Under the pieces are notes generated by a model, which did no database searches, was not told where the DNA came from, and saw only the letters and a list, made by a program, of their open reading frames with translations. A stretch of DNA of 64,000 nucleotides, taken from contig JADJZE010000019.1 of the NCBI GenBank assembly GCA_016719405.1, positions 1 through 64,000 on the forward strand, read 5' to 3'. Position 1 is the stretch's first letter; each line of letters begins with the position of its first letter. A program made the translations under genes and the position numbers. This document shows positions 51,238 through 59,936 of this stretch, one piece after another. The DNA comes from Candidatus Aalborgicola lynettensis (GTDB lineage Bacteria; Pseudomonadota; Gammaproteobacteria; Burkholderiales; Burkholderiaceae_C).

Positions 51238-52083
51238 TCAGGCACTGCCGTGGCACTTTTTGTATTTTTTCCCACTGCCGCAATGGCAGGGGTCGTTGCG
51301 GCCGGGCACATCGGCGCGGCGCAGTGTTTCCACCCGGGGGCCAATGTTGCGCCAGATCTCGCGCAGGTCGTACACCGCCCACAGCGCTGCGGCAAAGGCC
51401 TCCATGCGCTGGTTACTCAGGGTGGGCGGGGCGTCGTCGCTGATGGCGGAATACTCCGGCGCACCCGCATCGTCTTCGGTCAGCGCCACAATGGACTGCA
51501 GTGCCAGGTCGTGCCATTTGGCGTCCTTCTTGTCGCTGGGCGGCGCCCATTCCTCGGGCCAGGCCTCCACCGCAAACATAAAGCCCAGCGCCCACACCTG
51601 CCCCAGGGCGGGGATGGCCTCGTGGGCCACATCGGGCCGCTCGGCCTCGGGTAATGCGGCAATGGCGCCACGCACGTCCATCACGTCGGGGTAGTAGGCG
51701 GCTTCGTCGTCAAGGGATTCGATGGCGGTGTCGAGTGCGGTTTGCACTTGCGCCCAGCGCGCATGCCACAACTGTAAAAAGCGGTCGCGCTGGGCCGCAT
51801 CGGCAAACGAACTTTCCGCATCCGGCGCAGCGCCGGCGTCGTCCACCGGTGCGTCCGCGTCGTTGCCAATACCCAACAGCACATCCAGGTACTCGGCCTG
51901 GGGGATGGCGCGGCGACAGCAGACCAGCGCGGCCATAAAACCATCGCAAAACTCCCACTGCGGGGTTTCGTCGTAACGGGTACGCATGTCCGCCAGAATG
52001 GCCTCCATGGCGTCATAAAGATCGTCATCTTCCGGTGTTGCGGTAAGGACGGGTGCGGGGGGTGTGGCAGGTGGGGTGTTCAT
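51238..52083 (-). CDS. UPF0149-like protein with C-terminal SEC-C zinc motif
   Basis: A 281-residue protein from ATG 52083 (MNTPPATPP). The middle resembles the UPF0149/YgfB-YecA family (TPQWEFCDGFMAALVCCRRAIPQAEYLDVLLG; ALGFMFAVEAWPEEW). The end, GRNDPCHCGSGKKYKKCHG, is a complete SEC-C motif (C-x-C-x8-C-H) that binds zinc, as in SecA. The longer upstream frame overlaps the neighbouring gene and is dropped. Divergent from the glutamate synthase-like gene. Role unknown. Confidence 0.88.
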   Translation of the reverse strand: MNTPPATPPAPVLTATPEDDDLYDAMEAILADMRTRYDETPQWEFCDGFMAALVCCRRAIPQAEYLDVLLGIGNDADAPVDDAGAAPDAESSFADAAQRDRFLQLWHARWAQVQTALDTAIESLDDEAAYYPDVMDVRGAIAALPEAERPDVAHEAIPALGQVWALGFMFAVEAWPEEWAPPSDKKDAKWHDLALQSIVALTEDDAGAPEYSAISDDAPPTLSNQRMEAFAAALWAVYDLREIWRNIGPRVETLRRADVPGRNDPCHCGSGKKYKKCHGSA

Positions 52084-52140
52084 GGCAGCATTTTGCCTTG
52101 TGGCAAATGGCTGGTATGGTGCGAGCCAAGGAGCGCCACC

Positions 52141-53784
52141 ATGCTGCACTATCTCAATACACTGTTTCCCGTCCGCTACACCGTCATGGGACTGTGTGCC
52201 TTTGGCCTGCTGCTCAGTGTGTTCACGCTGGTGGCCTTTGGTGTTGGCCTGGGGATGTTTGTGCTGTTTGCCGCCCTGCTGGGCCTGGGGGTGTACGACC
52301 TGCGCCAGACCAAACGCTCGATTCTGCGCAACTACCCCATCATTGGCCACATCCGTTTCATGCTGGAGTATGTGCGCCCGGAAATACGCCAGTACTTCAT
52401 TGAAAGCGACACCGAGGCCACGCCGTTTTCGCGCGCGCAGCGCTCGCTGGTGTACCAGCGCGCCAAGGGCGACCCCGACAAGCGCCCGTTTGGCACCCAG
52501 CTTGACGTGCATGCCGAAGGCTACGAGTGGATCAACCACTCCATTGCCCCCACCATCGTCGCATCACACGACTTTCGCATCCTGGTGGGCCCCGCCACTG
52601 CGCAGCCCTATGCCATGAGTGTGTTCAACATTTCGGCCATGAGTTTTGGCGCGCTCAGCGCCAACGCCATTTTGGCCTTGAACGAGGGTGCACGCATGGG
52701 CAGTTTTGCACACGACACGGGTGAAGGCTCCATATCCAGCCACCACCGCGTGCACGGCGGGGACCTGGTGTGGGAGGTGGGCTCGGGCTACTTTGGCTGC
52801 CGCAACGACGATGGCAGTTTTAATGCCGATAAATTTGCCGCCAACGCCTGCGACCCGCAGGTCAAGCTGATTGAACTCAAACTCAGCCAGGGCGCCAAAC
52901 CCGGCCACGGTGGTGTATTGCCCGGCGCCAAGGTAACGCCCGAGATTGCCCACGCCCGCGGGGTGCCCGAGGGGGTGGACTGCGTTTCGCCCGCTGCGCA
53001 CAGCGCGTTTACCACCCCGATTGAGATGATGCAGTTCATCGCCCGGCTGCGCAGCCTGTCGGGTGGCAAACCGACCGGCATCAAGCTGTGCATCGGCCAC
53101 CCGTGGGAATGGTTTGCCATGGTAAAGGCCATGCTGGCCACCGGCATCACGCCCGATTTCATTGTGGTGGACGGTGCCGAGGGCGGCACCGGCGCCGCCC
53201 CCATGGAGTTCACCGACCACGTCGGCGCCCCGCTGCAGGAAGGTTTGCTGCTGGTGCACACCACGCTGCGCGGTGTGGGGCTGCGTGAGCAAATCAAGCT
53301 GGGCTGTGCCGGCAAGGTGGTCAGCGCCTTTGACATTGCCCGCATGATGGCGCTGGGCGCCGACTGGTGCAACAGCGCGCGCGGCTTCATGTTTGCCCTG
53401 GGCTGCATCCAGGCCCAGCATTGCCACACCGGGCACTGCCCCACGGGCGTGACCACACAGGACCCGTTGCGCCAGCAATCGCTGGTGGTACCCGACAAGG
53501 CCCAGCGGGTGTACAACTTTCACCACCAGACGCTTCGCGCCCTCAAGGAACTGGTACAGGCCGCCGGGCTGCAGCACCCAAAGGAGATCACAGCGCACCA
53601 CATCGTGCGCCGGGGTACCGACCACAAGGTGAAATCGCTGGCACAGCTTATCCTCACGCAATTGCCCAGTGGTGCACTGCTGGACACAGACCCCAGCCAA
53701 CTGCCCATCATCTACAAACACCATTGGTGGCGCGCACGCGCCGAGAGTTTTGTGCCGCTACCCGAGCCCGACATTGCTATTTAA
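52141..53784 (+). CDS. FMN-binding glutamate synthase-family protein
   Basis: A 547-residue single-subunit protein resembling the FMN/Fe-S domain of glutamate synthase (GltB), without the amidotransferase domain. It starts with membrane helices (YTVMGLCAFGLLLSVFTLVAFGVGLGMFVLFAALLGLGV), unlike GltB. FMN-site motifs: NISAMSFGALSANAI, LKLSQGAKPGHGGVLPG, VVDGAEGGTGAAP, SARGFMFALGCIQ. The [3Fe-4S] cysteines appear as C-x5-C-x4-C (CIQAQHCHTGHC). Probably membrane-associated; substrate unknown. The stop codon TAA lies inside the 48-bp element at 53776. Confidence 0.9.
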   Translation: MLHYLNTLFPVRYTVMGLCAFGLLLSVFTLVAFGVGLGMFVLFAALLGLGVYDLRQTKRSILRNYPIIGHIRFMLEYVRPEIRQYFIESDTEATPFSRAQRSLVYQRAKGDPDKRPFGTQLDVHAEGYEWINHSIAPTIVASHDFRILVGPATAQPYAMSVFNISAMSFGALSANAILALNEGARMGSFAHDTGEGSISSHHRVHGGDLVWEVGSGYFGCRNDDGSFNADKFAANACDPQVKLIELKLSQGAKPGHGGVLPGAKVTPEIAHARGVPEGVDCVSPAAHSAFTTPIEMMQFIARLRSLSGGKPTGIKLCIGHPWEWFAMVKAMLATGITPDFIVVDGAEGGTGAAPMEFTDHVGAPLQEGLLLVHTTLRGVGLREQIKLGCAGKVVSAFDIARMMALGADWCNSARGFMFALGCIQAQHCHTGHCPTGVTTQDPLRQQSLVVPDKAQRVYNFHHQTLRALKELVQAAGLQHPKEITAHHIVRRGTDHKVKSLAQLILTQLPSGALLDTDPSQLPIIYKHHWWRARAESFVPLPEPDIAI

Positions 53785-53823
53785 TTGATAGCAGCTTGCG
53801 CACGCACACCCAGCGCAATGAGC
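53776..53823 (+). repeat. 48-bp dispersed element forming the ends of two convergent genes
   Basis: GCTATTTAATTGATAGC, AGC, TTGCGC-N11-GCGCAA, TGAGC. Its TAA is the stop of the glutamate synthase-like gene. On the other strand it supplies the last codons and stop of the PIN gene (RAQAAIN), in the same antisense frame as the epsD and trpD copies. Confidence 0.85.
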
Positions 53824-54341
53824 CTTTTTGCCATACACAGAACCGCATGGTCCTTACTCAGCAGCGTGGTGCGCTGCGCCACCGCCAGGTCGATGAACTT
53901 CTGGTCGTCCGGGTCTTTGCAGGTGACCGGGGCCTTGGGGGCAACGGCGTGCAGGTGGACCAGGGTATCGAAGTGTTCCAGCACGGCCGCTGCCGACCGC
54001 TGGTAGAACACCAGGCGCCGCACAATCTGCGGGTAGCCCAGCACCCGCTGCAGTTCTTCGCGCATGGGCTGCGTGGCGATCCACCGCAAACGCCCATCTG
54101 CCAACGCCTGCCGCAAGGGCGCCGTGGTGGGGTCGGCAAAAACAAATGCATCCAGCACGATGTTGGTGTCCAGAACAATGGCCCTGCACGCTAAGGGCGC
54201 AGTGCCCTGCGGGTGGGTTAAGGCTGGCTCCAATTGCGTTGCGCTGCCGCCCGGTGCCTCGGCCAAATGGGGGGCAGCACAATCGGGGCCCCAGTAGGGG
54301 TCGGATTCCGATTTCAGGATGCCGGCTTTGCGGTGCGTCAC
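53781..54341 (-). CDS. PIN-domain putative nuclease
   Basis: A 186-residue protein with a PIN domain at about residues 57–180 (VLDTNIVLDAFVFAD; MREELQRVLGYPQ; DPDDQKFIDLAVAQRTTLLSKDHAVL), keeping the Asp/Glu residues that bind metal in RNases of toxin type. GTG 54341 overlaps the rlmL stop (GTGA) and I take it as start; the N-terminal ~55 residues are not part of the domain. No antitoxin gene lies beside it. Its 3' end is built from the 48-bp element. Confidence 0.82.
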   Translation of the reverse strand: MTHRKAGILKSESDPYWGPDCAAPHLAEAPGGSATQLEPALTHPQGTAPLACRAIVLDTNIVLDAFVFADPTTAPLRQALADGRLRWIATQPMREELQRVLGYPQIVRRLVFYQRSAAAVLEHFDTLVHLHAVAPKAPVTCKDPDDQKFIDLAVAQRTTLLSKDHAVLCMAKRLIALGVRAQAAIN

Positions 54342-55699
54342 GGCTTTTTGTCCCGGGCGGCGCCTTTGACCATATCGAAGCGGAACATGCGGCATTCGAT
54401 GGGGCCATTCCACATGGGCACGCGGCGCGATTCTTTGAGGCGCATCTTTCCGGGCAGCTTCAAGTCCGGGGTGAGTATCCAGCCGGTCCAGCCGGAAAAA
54501 TGCTTTTTCCAGTGGCTGGCCAACTGGCTGAAGAACTCACCACCGTCTTCGGTGACGGCCTGCTCGCGGGCGCCAAACTGGCCTTCAAAATCGGGCTCGC
54601 TATTGCGGGCACCATCGCTGCCCTGCCCCACCGCGCGCCGGCTCGCGCCCGAGCGCGTGGCGTGCGCGCTGCCGCTGCCTGCAACACCGCCAGCGGCAAT
54701 GCGCTCGCCCCCCGCAATGCCGGCTACGGCAATGCGCTCACCATACGGTGGGTTGAGCAGCAAAATGCCAGGAATGTCGGTCGGCGGCATGCGCTGCAGC
54801 GCGTCGCCCCCCCGGAACTCCACCACGTCGGCCACGCCTGCGCGTTCGGCATTGCGCTGCGCAAAGTCGACCATGCGGTGCGACACATCGCTGCCATAAA
54901 TCAGGGCTTTATGGCCTGCAGGCGGCTTGACGACTGCGGAGGCAGCTTCTGTTTTGATAGCAGACCAGACGTGTGCCTGAAACGGCAGGTATTTCTCAAA
55001 GGCAAAGTGGCGCAAGCTGCCGGGGGCAATGTTGCAGGCCATCTGCGCCGCTTCAATGGCAATGGTGCCGCTGCCGCAACAGGGGTCGTACAGGGGCAGC
55101 AAGTCGTCGTCGCCATCGGCCCAGCCGCTGGCGGCAATCATGGCAGCGGCCAGGGTTTCCTTGAGCGGGGCGTCGCCCTTGTCCTCGCGCCAGCCGCGCT
55201 TGAACAGGGGTTCGCCCGAGGTGTCGAGGTACAGCGAACAGGTGTCGGTGGTCAGGTGGGCGTAGATGCGTGCGTCGGGCCACTGGGTGTTCACATCGGG
55301 GCGCACGCCGTGGGCCTTGGCGCGGAAGCGGTCGCACACCGCGTCCTTGATCTTCAGGGCAGCAAAGTTCAGGCTGGTCAGCGGGCTGTGCTGGGCCGTC
55401 ACCTCCACCTTGATGCTTTGTTTGGGGGTAAACCAGATCTCCCACGCCACCTCGCTGGCAGCCTTGTACAGGTCTTGCTCACTGCGGTAATCTGTGTACG
55501 ACAGCTGCACCAGCACGCGCTGCGCCAGGCGGCTGTGCAGATTCAGGCGCATGGCATCGCGCCAACTGGCCCGCGCCATGACACCGCCACGGCGCGTCAG
55601 CAGGTCTTGCCCCTGCAGGCCAGTGAGGTCGTGCACCTCGTGGGCCAGCAGGTCTTCCACGCCGGCGGCGCAGGGGAGAAAAATTTGGAGTTGGTTCAT
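54338..55699 (-). CDS. rlmL: THUMP-domain 23S rRNA methyltransferase (RlmL-like)
   Basis: A 453-residue SAM-dependent methyltransferase like the N-terminal half of E. coli RlmKL, which methylates G2445 of 23S rRNA. THUMP domain about 45–155, then the catalytic fold with LYDPCCGSGTIAIEAA and the target motif LLNPPYGER. Two insertions stand out: residues 247–262 are encoded by the 48-bp element, and ~60 Gly/Ala/Ser-rich residues follow NPPYGER before FFSQLASHWKKHF. The rest is normal. Confidence 0.88.
   Translation of the reverse strand: MNQLQIFLPCAAGVEDLLAHEVHDLTGLQGQDLLTRRGGVMARASWRDAMRLNLHSRLAQRVLVQLSYTDYRSEQDLYKAASEVAWEIWFTPKQSIKVEVTAQHSPLTSLNFAALKIKDAVCDRFRAKAHGVRPDVNTQWPDARIYAHLTTDTCSLYLDTSGEPLFKRGWREDKGDAPLKETLAAAMIAASGWADGDDDLLPLYDPCCGSGTIAIEAAQMACNIAPGSLRHFAFEKYLPFQAHVWSAIKTEAASAVVKPPAGHKALIYGSDVSHRMVDFAQRNAERAGVADVVEFRGGDALQRMPPTDIPGILLLNPPYGERIAVAGIAGGERIAAGGVAGSGSAHATRSGASRRAVGQGSDGARNSEPDFEGQFGAREQAVTEDGGEFFSQLASHWKKHFSGWTGWILTPDLKLPGKMRLKESRRVPMWNGPIECRMFRFDMVKGAARDKKP
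54914..54961 (-). repeat. 48-bp dispersed element, divergent copy in rlmL
   Basis: GCTATCAAAACAGAAGC, TGCC, TCCGC, then a decayed right half. In frame with rlmL from its first base, as in thiL and rpoN, encoding AIKTEAASAVVKPPAG. Weakest of the eight matches. Confidence 0.5.
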
Positions 55700-55703
55700 G
55701 GTT

Positions 55704-56051
55704 TCAATTCATTTCAATGGGCGGTTTACCAGACTGCAATTCCACATAGTCACGCTCGATATTGCGGTGAAATTCGACGGGCAACCGCGCCCAGTCATGC
55801 ACATCGACCAAGATCGGTAGTGCACTTTCTTGCAGAGCTTCTTTTAATTCCCACCAGCCCTCCGAAGGTGCCGACAGATTGGCCGGGTTGCGCAGCACCA
55901 GATCCAGGTCGCTGCCCTCGTGTGCGCCACCATGGACACGGCTGCCATATGCCCATACTTGGGCGTGCGGCACATGGGCCTGCAACAACTGGCACAGCAA
56001 GGCCAGGTGGTGTGCCGCCAATTGCAGCGGGCGCCGTTCAAGACTGGGCAT
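55704..56051 (-). CDS. MNT-type nucleotidyltransferase of a second HEPN–MNT pair
   Basis: A 115-residue minimal nucleotidyltransferase: YGSRVHGGAHEGSDLDLVLR gives the GS...D-x-D active site and PILVDVHDW the third acid. ATG 56051 overlaps the end of the HEPN gene by 14 bases. Likely antitoxin enzyme that modifies its HEPN partner. Gene order (HEPN first) is opposite to the pair in the EPS operon. Confidence 0.85.
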   Translation of the reverse strand: MPSLERRPLQLAAHHLALLCQLLQAHVPHAQVWAYGSRVHGGAHEGSDLDLVLRNPANLSAPSEGWWELKEALQESALPILVDVHDWARLPVEFHRNIERDYVELQSGKPPIEMN

Positions 56052-56469
56052 TGAACAATTCCTGCAAAGGGGCAGCCAATGCCCGCACATCCGCCAGATA
56101 GGAGGGCAATATCTTTAACGTTTCATCCGCAAAACCTGCGCCGTAGTCGTGCGCAGTGGTGTTGCGGTTGGCACGGTAAGCCAGCCAGCGCTCTACACCC
56201 GCAACATCCAGGAGCCCATGTTTACCCGCATGGCGCAAAACATCGTTAAACACCAACTGGTCTACCGCACGTGGGCTACCGCCATACAGCTTGAGTGCCT
56301 TGCGCAACAGTTTGCCTGTAGTCTCCAAGGACAACTCAAAGCTCTTAATGGCGGCGTTGCGAAAGAGGTCGTACAACACCTCATCACCGGGCTTGACTTC
56401 CGCCAGTTTGAGAATGGCTTGCTCCAGGGTATCGGCGGTGCGTAAAAGGTGGTCAACATTCAAGCTCAT
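56038..56469 (-). CDS. HEPN-domain nucleotidyltransferase-substrate-like protein
   Basis: A 143-residue helical protein (MSLNVDHLLRTADTLEQAI) of the HI0074-like substrate-binding family, with the motif RNTTAHDYG (RN-x3-H-x-Y) near residue 115. Together with the nucleotidyltransferase it forms a candidate toxin–antitoxin module. ATG 56469 is chosen; a GGAAGAA sequence lies upstream. It sits between rpoN and rlmL, in the same direction, 57 bases past rpoN. Confidence 0.83.
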   Translation of the reverse strand: MSLNVDHLLRTADTLEQAILKLAEVKPGDEVLYDLFRNAAIKSFELSLETTGKLLRKALKLYGGSPRAVDQLVFNDVLRHAGKHGLLDVAGVERWLAYRANRNTTAHDYGAGFADETLKILPSYLADVRALAAPLQELFNAQS

Positions 56470-56526
56470 GGATTCTTCCTTATCCTGGGTACACGCATCG
56501 TGCAAAGCCGCTCTGGCCTTGTGTTG

Positions 56527-58131
56527 CTACAGCGCCTTGCGCAGCGACGCGGGGGCAATTTTGAGCCCCTCGCGGTATTTGGCCACGGTGCGGCGGGCGC
56601 AGTCGATGCCCTGTTCTTTGAGCATTTCGGAAATCTGGTTGTCGGAGAGGGGCTTCTTGTTGCTCTCGGCACTGATGAACTGCTTGATGAGCGCGCGCAC
56701 GGCCGTGCTGGACGCGTTGCCGCCGCTCTCGGTGCCCAGACCGGAGCCAAAGAAGTATTTCAGCTCGAAAGTGCCAAACGGCGTAGCCATGTACTTGGCC
56801 GTGGTGACGCGGCTGATGGTGGATTCGTGCAGCCCCAATTCATCCGCAATCTCGCGCAGCACCAGGGGGCGCATGGCCATTTCGCCGTGGGAGAAAAAAC
56901 CTTTTTGTCGCTCCACAATCGCCGTACTGACGCGCAGGATGGTGTCAAAACGCTGCTGGATGTTTTTGATAAACCAGCGAGCCTCTTGCAGACGCTGTTG
57001 CAGCCCGGCGTAGCTGGCGGCGTCTTTGCCGCCGCGGTGGTTGCGCAGCACATTGGCGTAAATGTCGTGCACGCGCAGCTTGGGCATCACTTCCGGGTTG
57101 AGCATGACACGGAACTGCGAGCTGGCTCCGGGGCGGGTCTTGGCCGCTGGCACCACCAGCACATCGGGCACCACAATGTTGCGTTCCACATCCACAAAAC
57201 GCCTGCCGGGCTTGGGCTCCAGGCGCGCAATCAGGGCAATGGCTTCGCGCGTTTGTGCATCGGTGCCGCCGCAGCGTTGCACCAGGGTTTTCACATCGCG
57301 GCGGGCCAACAGGTCCATCGGCTCGGAACAGATGCGCAGGGCCACACCCAATATGGCGGCCCGTGCAGGTTCGGGAGGATCCAGCGCGTCGTCGAGCTGG
57401 GCGCGCAGTTGCAAGCGCAGGCACTCGCCCAAATCACGCGCACCCACACCGGCAGGCTCCAGGCTGTGCAGCAGCCCCAAGGCCACGGTGAAGTGGTGCA
57501 CCAGTTCTTCCAGCTGCTCTTCATCGTCACCAGCCAGCCCCCGGGCGAGGTCTTCAAGCGTGTCTTCCAGGTAACCGTCGTCGTTGAGCGACTCGATCAG
57601 AAAGCGCAGTGCGTTGGCATCGAGCTCACCCAAGCGCAAGCGCAAGGCCTGGCGGTGCAGGTGGGACTGCAGCGACTCCTGGCTGCGCGCCAACTCGGTG
57701 GCATCGGTGTCGTCACCATCATCCAGGTTGTTGGCTTTGGCCTTGGCATCCGTGCCCCACTCGCCATCGTCGGGCACCAGCTCGGTGGTGCCGTCGCCGT
57801 CCCAACTGGGTTCTTCAGCCCCTGAGAGCGGCGTAACTTCATCGTCTTTTGTGCCGTTTGCGCCCGTCTGGTCTGCGTAATCAGCTATCGAATGAGGAGC
57901 AAACTCCATCTCGCGCTCACCCTCGCTGACCGGCGTGTCGGCCTGCGCCAGACCAAATTCTTCGCGCGGGGCCTCGTCTGCCGTCAATTCCAGAAACGGG
58001 TTCTCGTCGAGCATTTGCTCCACCTCCTGGCTCAGTTCGAGCGTGGAGAGTTGCAGCAGCCGGATGGACTGCTGCAACTGGGGCGTGAGCGCCAGGTGCT
58101 GCGAGACGCGTAGGGACAGCCCTTGTTTCAT
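56527..58131 (-). CDS. rpoN: RNA polymerase sigma-54 factor
   Basis: A 534-residue sigma factor. Region I (MKQGLSLRVSQHLALTPQLQQSIRLLQLSTLEL) interacts with activators; region II is acidic and variable; the core-binding region and helix-turn-helix follow, then the RpoN box ARRTVAKYRE. Residues 78–93 in region II (APHSIADYADQTGANG) are encoded by the 48-bp element. ATG 58131 has GGAG 6 bases upstream, inside a hairpin. Placed after lptA–lptB, as in many proteobacteria. Confidence 0.97.
   Translation of the reverse strand: MKQGLSLRVSQHLALTPQLQQSIRLLQLSTLELSQEVEQMLDENPFLELTADEAPREEFGLAQADTPVSEGEREMEFAPHSIADYADQTGANGTKDDEVTPLSGAEEPSWDGDGTTELVPDDGEWGTDAKAKANNLDDGDDTDATELARSQESLQSHLHRQALRLRLGELDANALRFLIESLNDDGYLEDTLEDLARGLAGDDEEQLEELVHHFTVALGLLHSLEPAGVGARDLGECLRLQLRAQLDDALDPPEPARAAILGVALRICSEPMDLLARRDVKTLVQRCGGTDAQTREAIALIARLEPKPGRRFVDVERNIVVPDVLVVPAAKTRPGASSQFRVMLNPEVMPKLRVHDIYANVLRNHRGGKDAASYAGLQQRLQEARWFIKNIQQRFDTILRVSTAIVERQKGFFSHGEMAMRPLVLREIADELGLHESTISRVTTAKYMATPFGTFELKYFFGSGLGTESGGNASSTAVRALIKQFISAESNKKPLSDNQISEMLKEQGIDCARRTVAKYREGLKIAPASLRKAL
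57853..57900 (-). repeat. 48-bp dispersed element, copy in rpoN
   Basis: GCTCC-N7-ATAGC, TGA, TTACGC-N11-GCGCAA, ACGGC. In frame with rpoN from its first base, 16 codons, no stop. The ending TGANG matches the peptide made by the thiL copy. Confidence 0.75.
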
Positions 58132-58132
58132 A

Positions 58133-58163
58133 AAGTCTCCGCCGGGCCGCCCCAAGGAGACTT
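58133..58163 (-). promoter_or_regulatory. Hairpin that covers the rpoN ribosome-binding site
   Basis: AAGTCTCC and GGAGACTT pair perfectly over 8 bp with a 15-base loop. The right arm holds GGAG, the ribosome-binding site, and ends 1 base before the rpoN ATG. A second hairpin (GCCCCCC-AAA-GGGGGC, 58065... on the plus strand 58165–58180) lies just upstream. The loop core TTGGGGCGGCCCGGCG also occurs in trpE. Confidence 0.65.
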
Positions 58164-58219
58164 AGCCCCCTTTGGGGGGCAGAGCAGTACACGAAGTGAC
58201 AAACGTGGGGGCCACATGT

Positions 58220-59005
58220 TTACATTTTGAAGTGCTCGCCCAGGTAGACCCGGCGCACGTCGGCATTGTTCACAATCTCGGAGGGGGTTCCTTGGGCCAG
58301 CACGGTGCCGTCGCTGATGATGTAGGCGTGGTCGCAAATACCCAGCGTTTCGCGCACGTTGTGGTCGGTGATCAGCACGCCAATGCCACGGCCTTTGAGG
58401 AAGTTGATGATGCGCTGAATCTCAATCACCGCAATCGGGTCAATACCGGCAAAAGGCTCGTCGAGCAGAATGAACCGTGGTCGTGTCGCCAGGGCGCGCG
58501 CAATCTCGACACGGCGGCGTTCACCGCCCGACAGGGCCAGCGAGGGTGATGCACGCAAATGGTCCACGCGCAGCTCTTGCAGCAGCGCGGTCAGGCGGGT
58601 TTCGATCTCGGCGCTTTTCAAAGGCTTGTCATCGTCGTCGCGCTGCAGCTCCAGCACGGCACGCACGTTGTCTTCGACATTAAGCTTGCGAAAAATGGAT
58701 GCCTCTTGCGGCAAATAACCCAGCCCCAGGCGCGCACGGCGGTGAATGGGCATGTGCTCGATGCTCTGCCCGTCGATGGTGATGTCGCCCGCGCTGGCGT
58801 GCAGCAGGCCCACGATGATGTAGAACGAGGTGGTTTTGCCGGCGCCATTGGGGCCCAGCAGGCCCACCACCTCGCCGGTGCGCACGGCCAGCGAAACGTC
58901 TTTGACCACCTGGCGGCGCCCATAGGACTTTTGCAGGTGGTGCGCCTCCAGTATTCCCTGGGGCGCATCGGTGGCGCCCATCAAGGCACTTTGGGCGGCG
59001 CTCAC
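58220..59005 (-). CDS. lptB: LPS export ABC transporter ATP-binding protein LptB
   Basis: The ATPase that drives lipopolysaccharide extraction from the inner membrane. 261 residues: Walker A GPNGAGKTTS, Q-loop LPQEASIF, signature LSGGERRR, Walker B ILLDEPFAGIDP, and switch His in ITDHNVRETL. Start overlaps the lptA stop (ATGA). Confidence 0.97.
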   Translation of the reverse strand: MSAAQSALMGATDAPQGILEAHHLQKSYGRRQVVKDVSLAVRTGEVVGLLGPNGAGKTTSFYIIVGLLHASAGDITIDGQSIEHMPIHRRARLGLGYLPQEASIFRKLNVEDNVRAVLELQRDDDDKPLKSAEIETRLTALLQELRVDHLRASPSLALSGGERRRVEIARALATRPRFILLDEPFAGIDPIAVIEIQRIINFLKGRGIGVLITDHNVRETLGICDHAYIISDGTVLAQGTPSEIVNNADVRRVYLGEHFKM

Positions 59006-59616
59006 TGCGGCACACTCCCCAGCGTGGTGGACGGATTCAAGGTAGCCGGCGCAGCAGCCGGCGTGGCGGCAGCGCCTTCGGGCTTGGGCGTCAACACCGC
59101 ACGCACCCTGCCACCGGGAACGGGTAAGCCGCCCTGCCGGGGCACGCCGTCGACACTGAACATATCGGTGAGGTTTTCGTACACGATGAGGGCGCCGCTA
59201 ATTTCATCGGCCACGGTGGCGCCACGCAGGCGGCGCAAATGGGCCTTTTTGATGAACTTGACTTTGTCGGCACGGCCGTCGTACTCGATGGTTTCGCTCT
59301 CGCCTTCAATAAACTCGTCCAGGCCTTCGCGCTTTTGGCGAAAGAAAGCCGGCGACTCGGGGCTGCCAACCACCATCGCAAACTGGTAGCCATCAGGGTC
59401 TTGCCGCACCTCCAGCAGCGCACCGCGCACCAGGATGGTCCCTTTGGTCAGTACCACGTGGCCAGAGAACACGCTGATTTGCTTGACGTCGTCGTAGCGC
59501 AGCGCATCGGCCTCAATGTTCATGGGCTTGTTGCGGTCGGCTTTTTCGGCCTGGGCCAGTGGCGCAATGCCCACCAAGGCCGCCAGCAACAACAAGGAAA
59601 GAGTAGGGTTTTTCAT
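59002..59616 (-). CDS. lptA: LPS transport periplasmic protein LptA
   Basis: Periplasmic bridge for lipopolysaccharide. 204 residues from ATG 59616, which starts a clear signal peptide (MKNPTLSLLLLAALVGIAPLAQA). The OstA-like jellyroll shows MNIEADALRYDDVKQISVFSGHVVLTKGTILVRGALLEV. The Pro/Ala-rich C-terminal tail is unstructured. lptC is not visible upstream in this window, where an unrelated gene runs the other way. Confidence 0.93.
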   Translation of the reverse strand: MKNPTLSLLLLAALVGIAPLAQAEKADRNKPMNIEADALRYDDVKQISVFSGHVVLTKGTILVRGALLEVRQDPDGYQFAMVVGSPESPAFFRQKREGLDEFIEGESETIEYDGRADKVKFIKKAHLRRLRGATVADEISGALIVYENLTDMFSVDGVPRQGGLPVPGGRVRAVLTPKPEGAAATPAAAPATLNPSTTLGSVPQ

Positions 59617-59936
59617 AAAGGCACGAAACTTGCTCACGGGTGTTGGGGCCATTGTACTGAGGCACTTCCACCCGATGGACGCCCCAATCCACCAACGCCC
59701 CGGATTTTTGCGAAGTTTTAACGGATTTTGACGGGTTTTATGGCGCGTCTTCCCGCCCTGTGCAGACGCCCCGCAGGCCAGGCAGAGATGCACCAAAGTG
59801 ACGCTGCAAACGGTTGACGCCATGGCCCTGTCGGATTAGCTTTTTCACTCTAACTGCAGGCCCCCATTCTGGGTTTCAATGCGAACCACACCACGCATAT
59901 CCCGCGTGGCCGATGCTTACACCAGAGAGGACCACC

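Noticed and set aside
51000..51240. Sigma-28 promoter upstream of the second chemoreceptor gene
   Set aside because: TAAAGTC and GCCGCTT are present but the spacing is about 11 instead of 15 bases between TAAA and GCCG.
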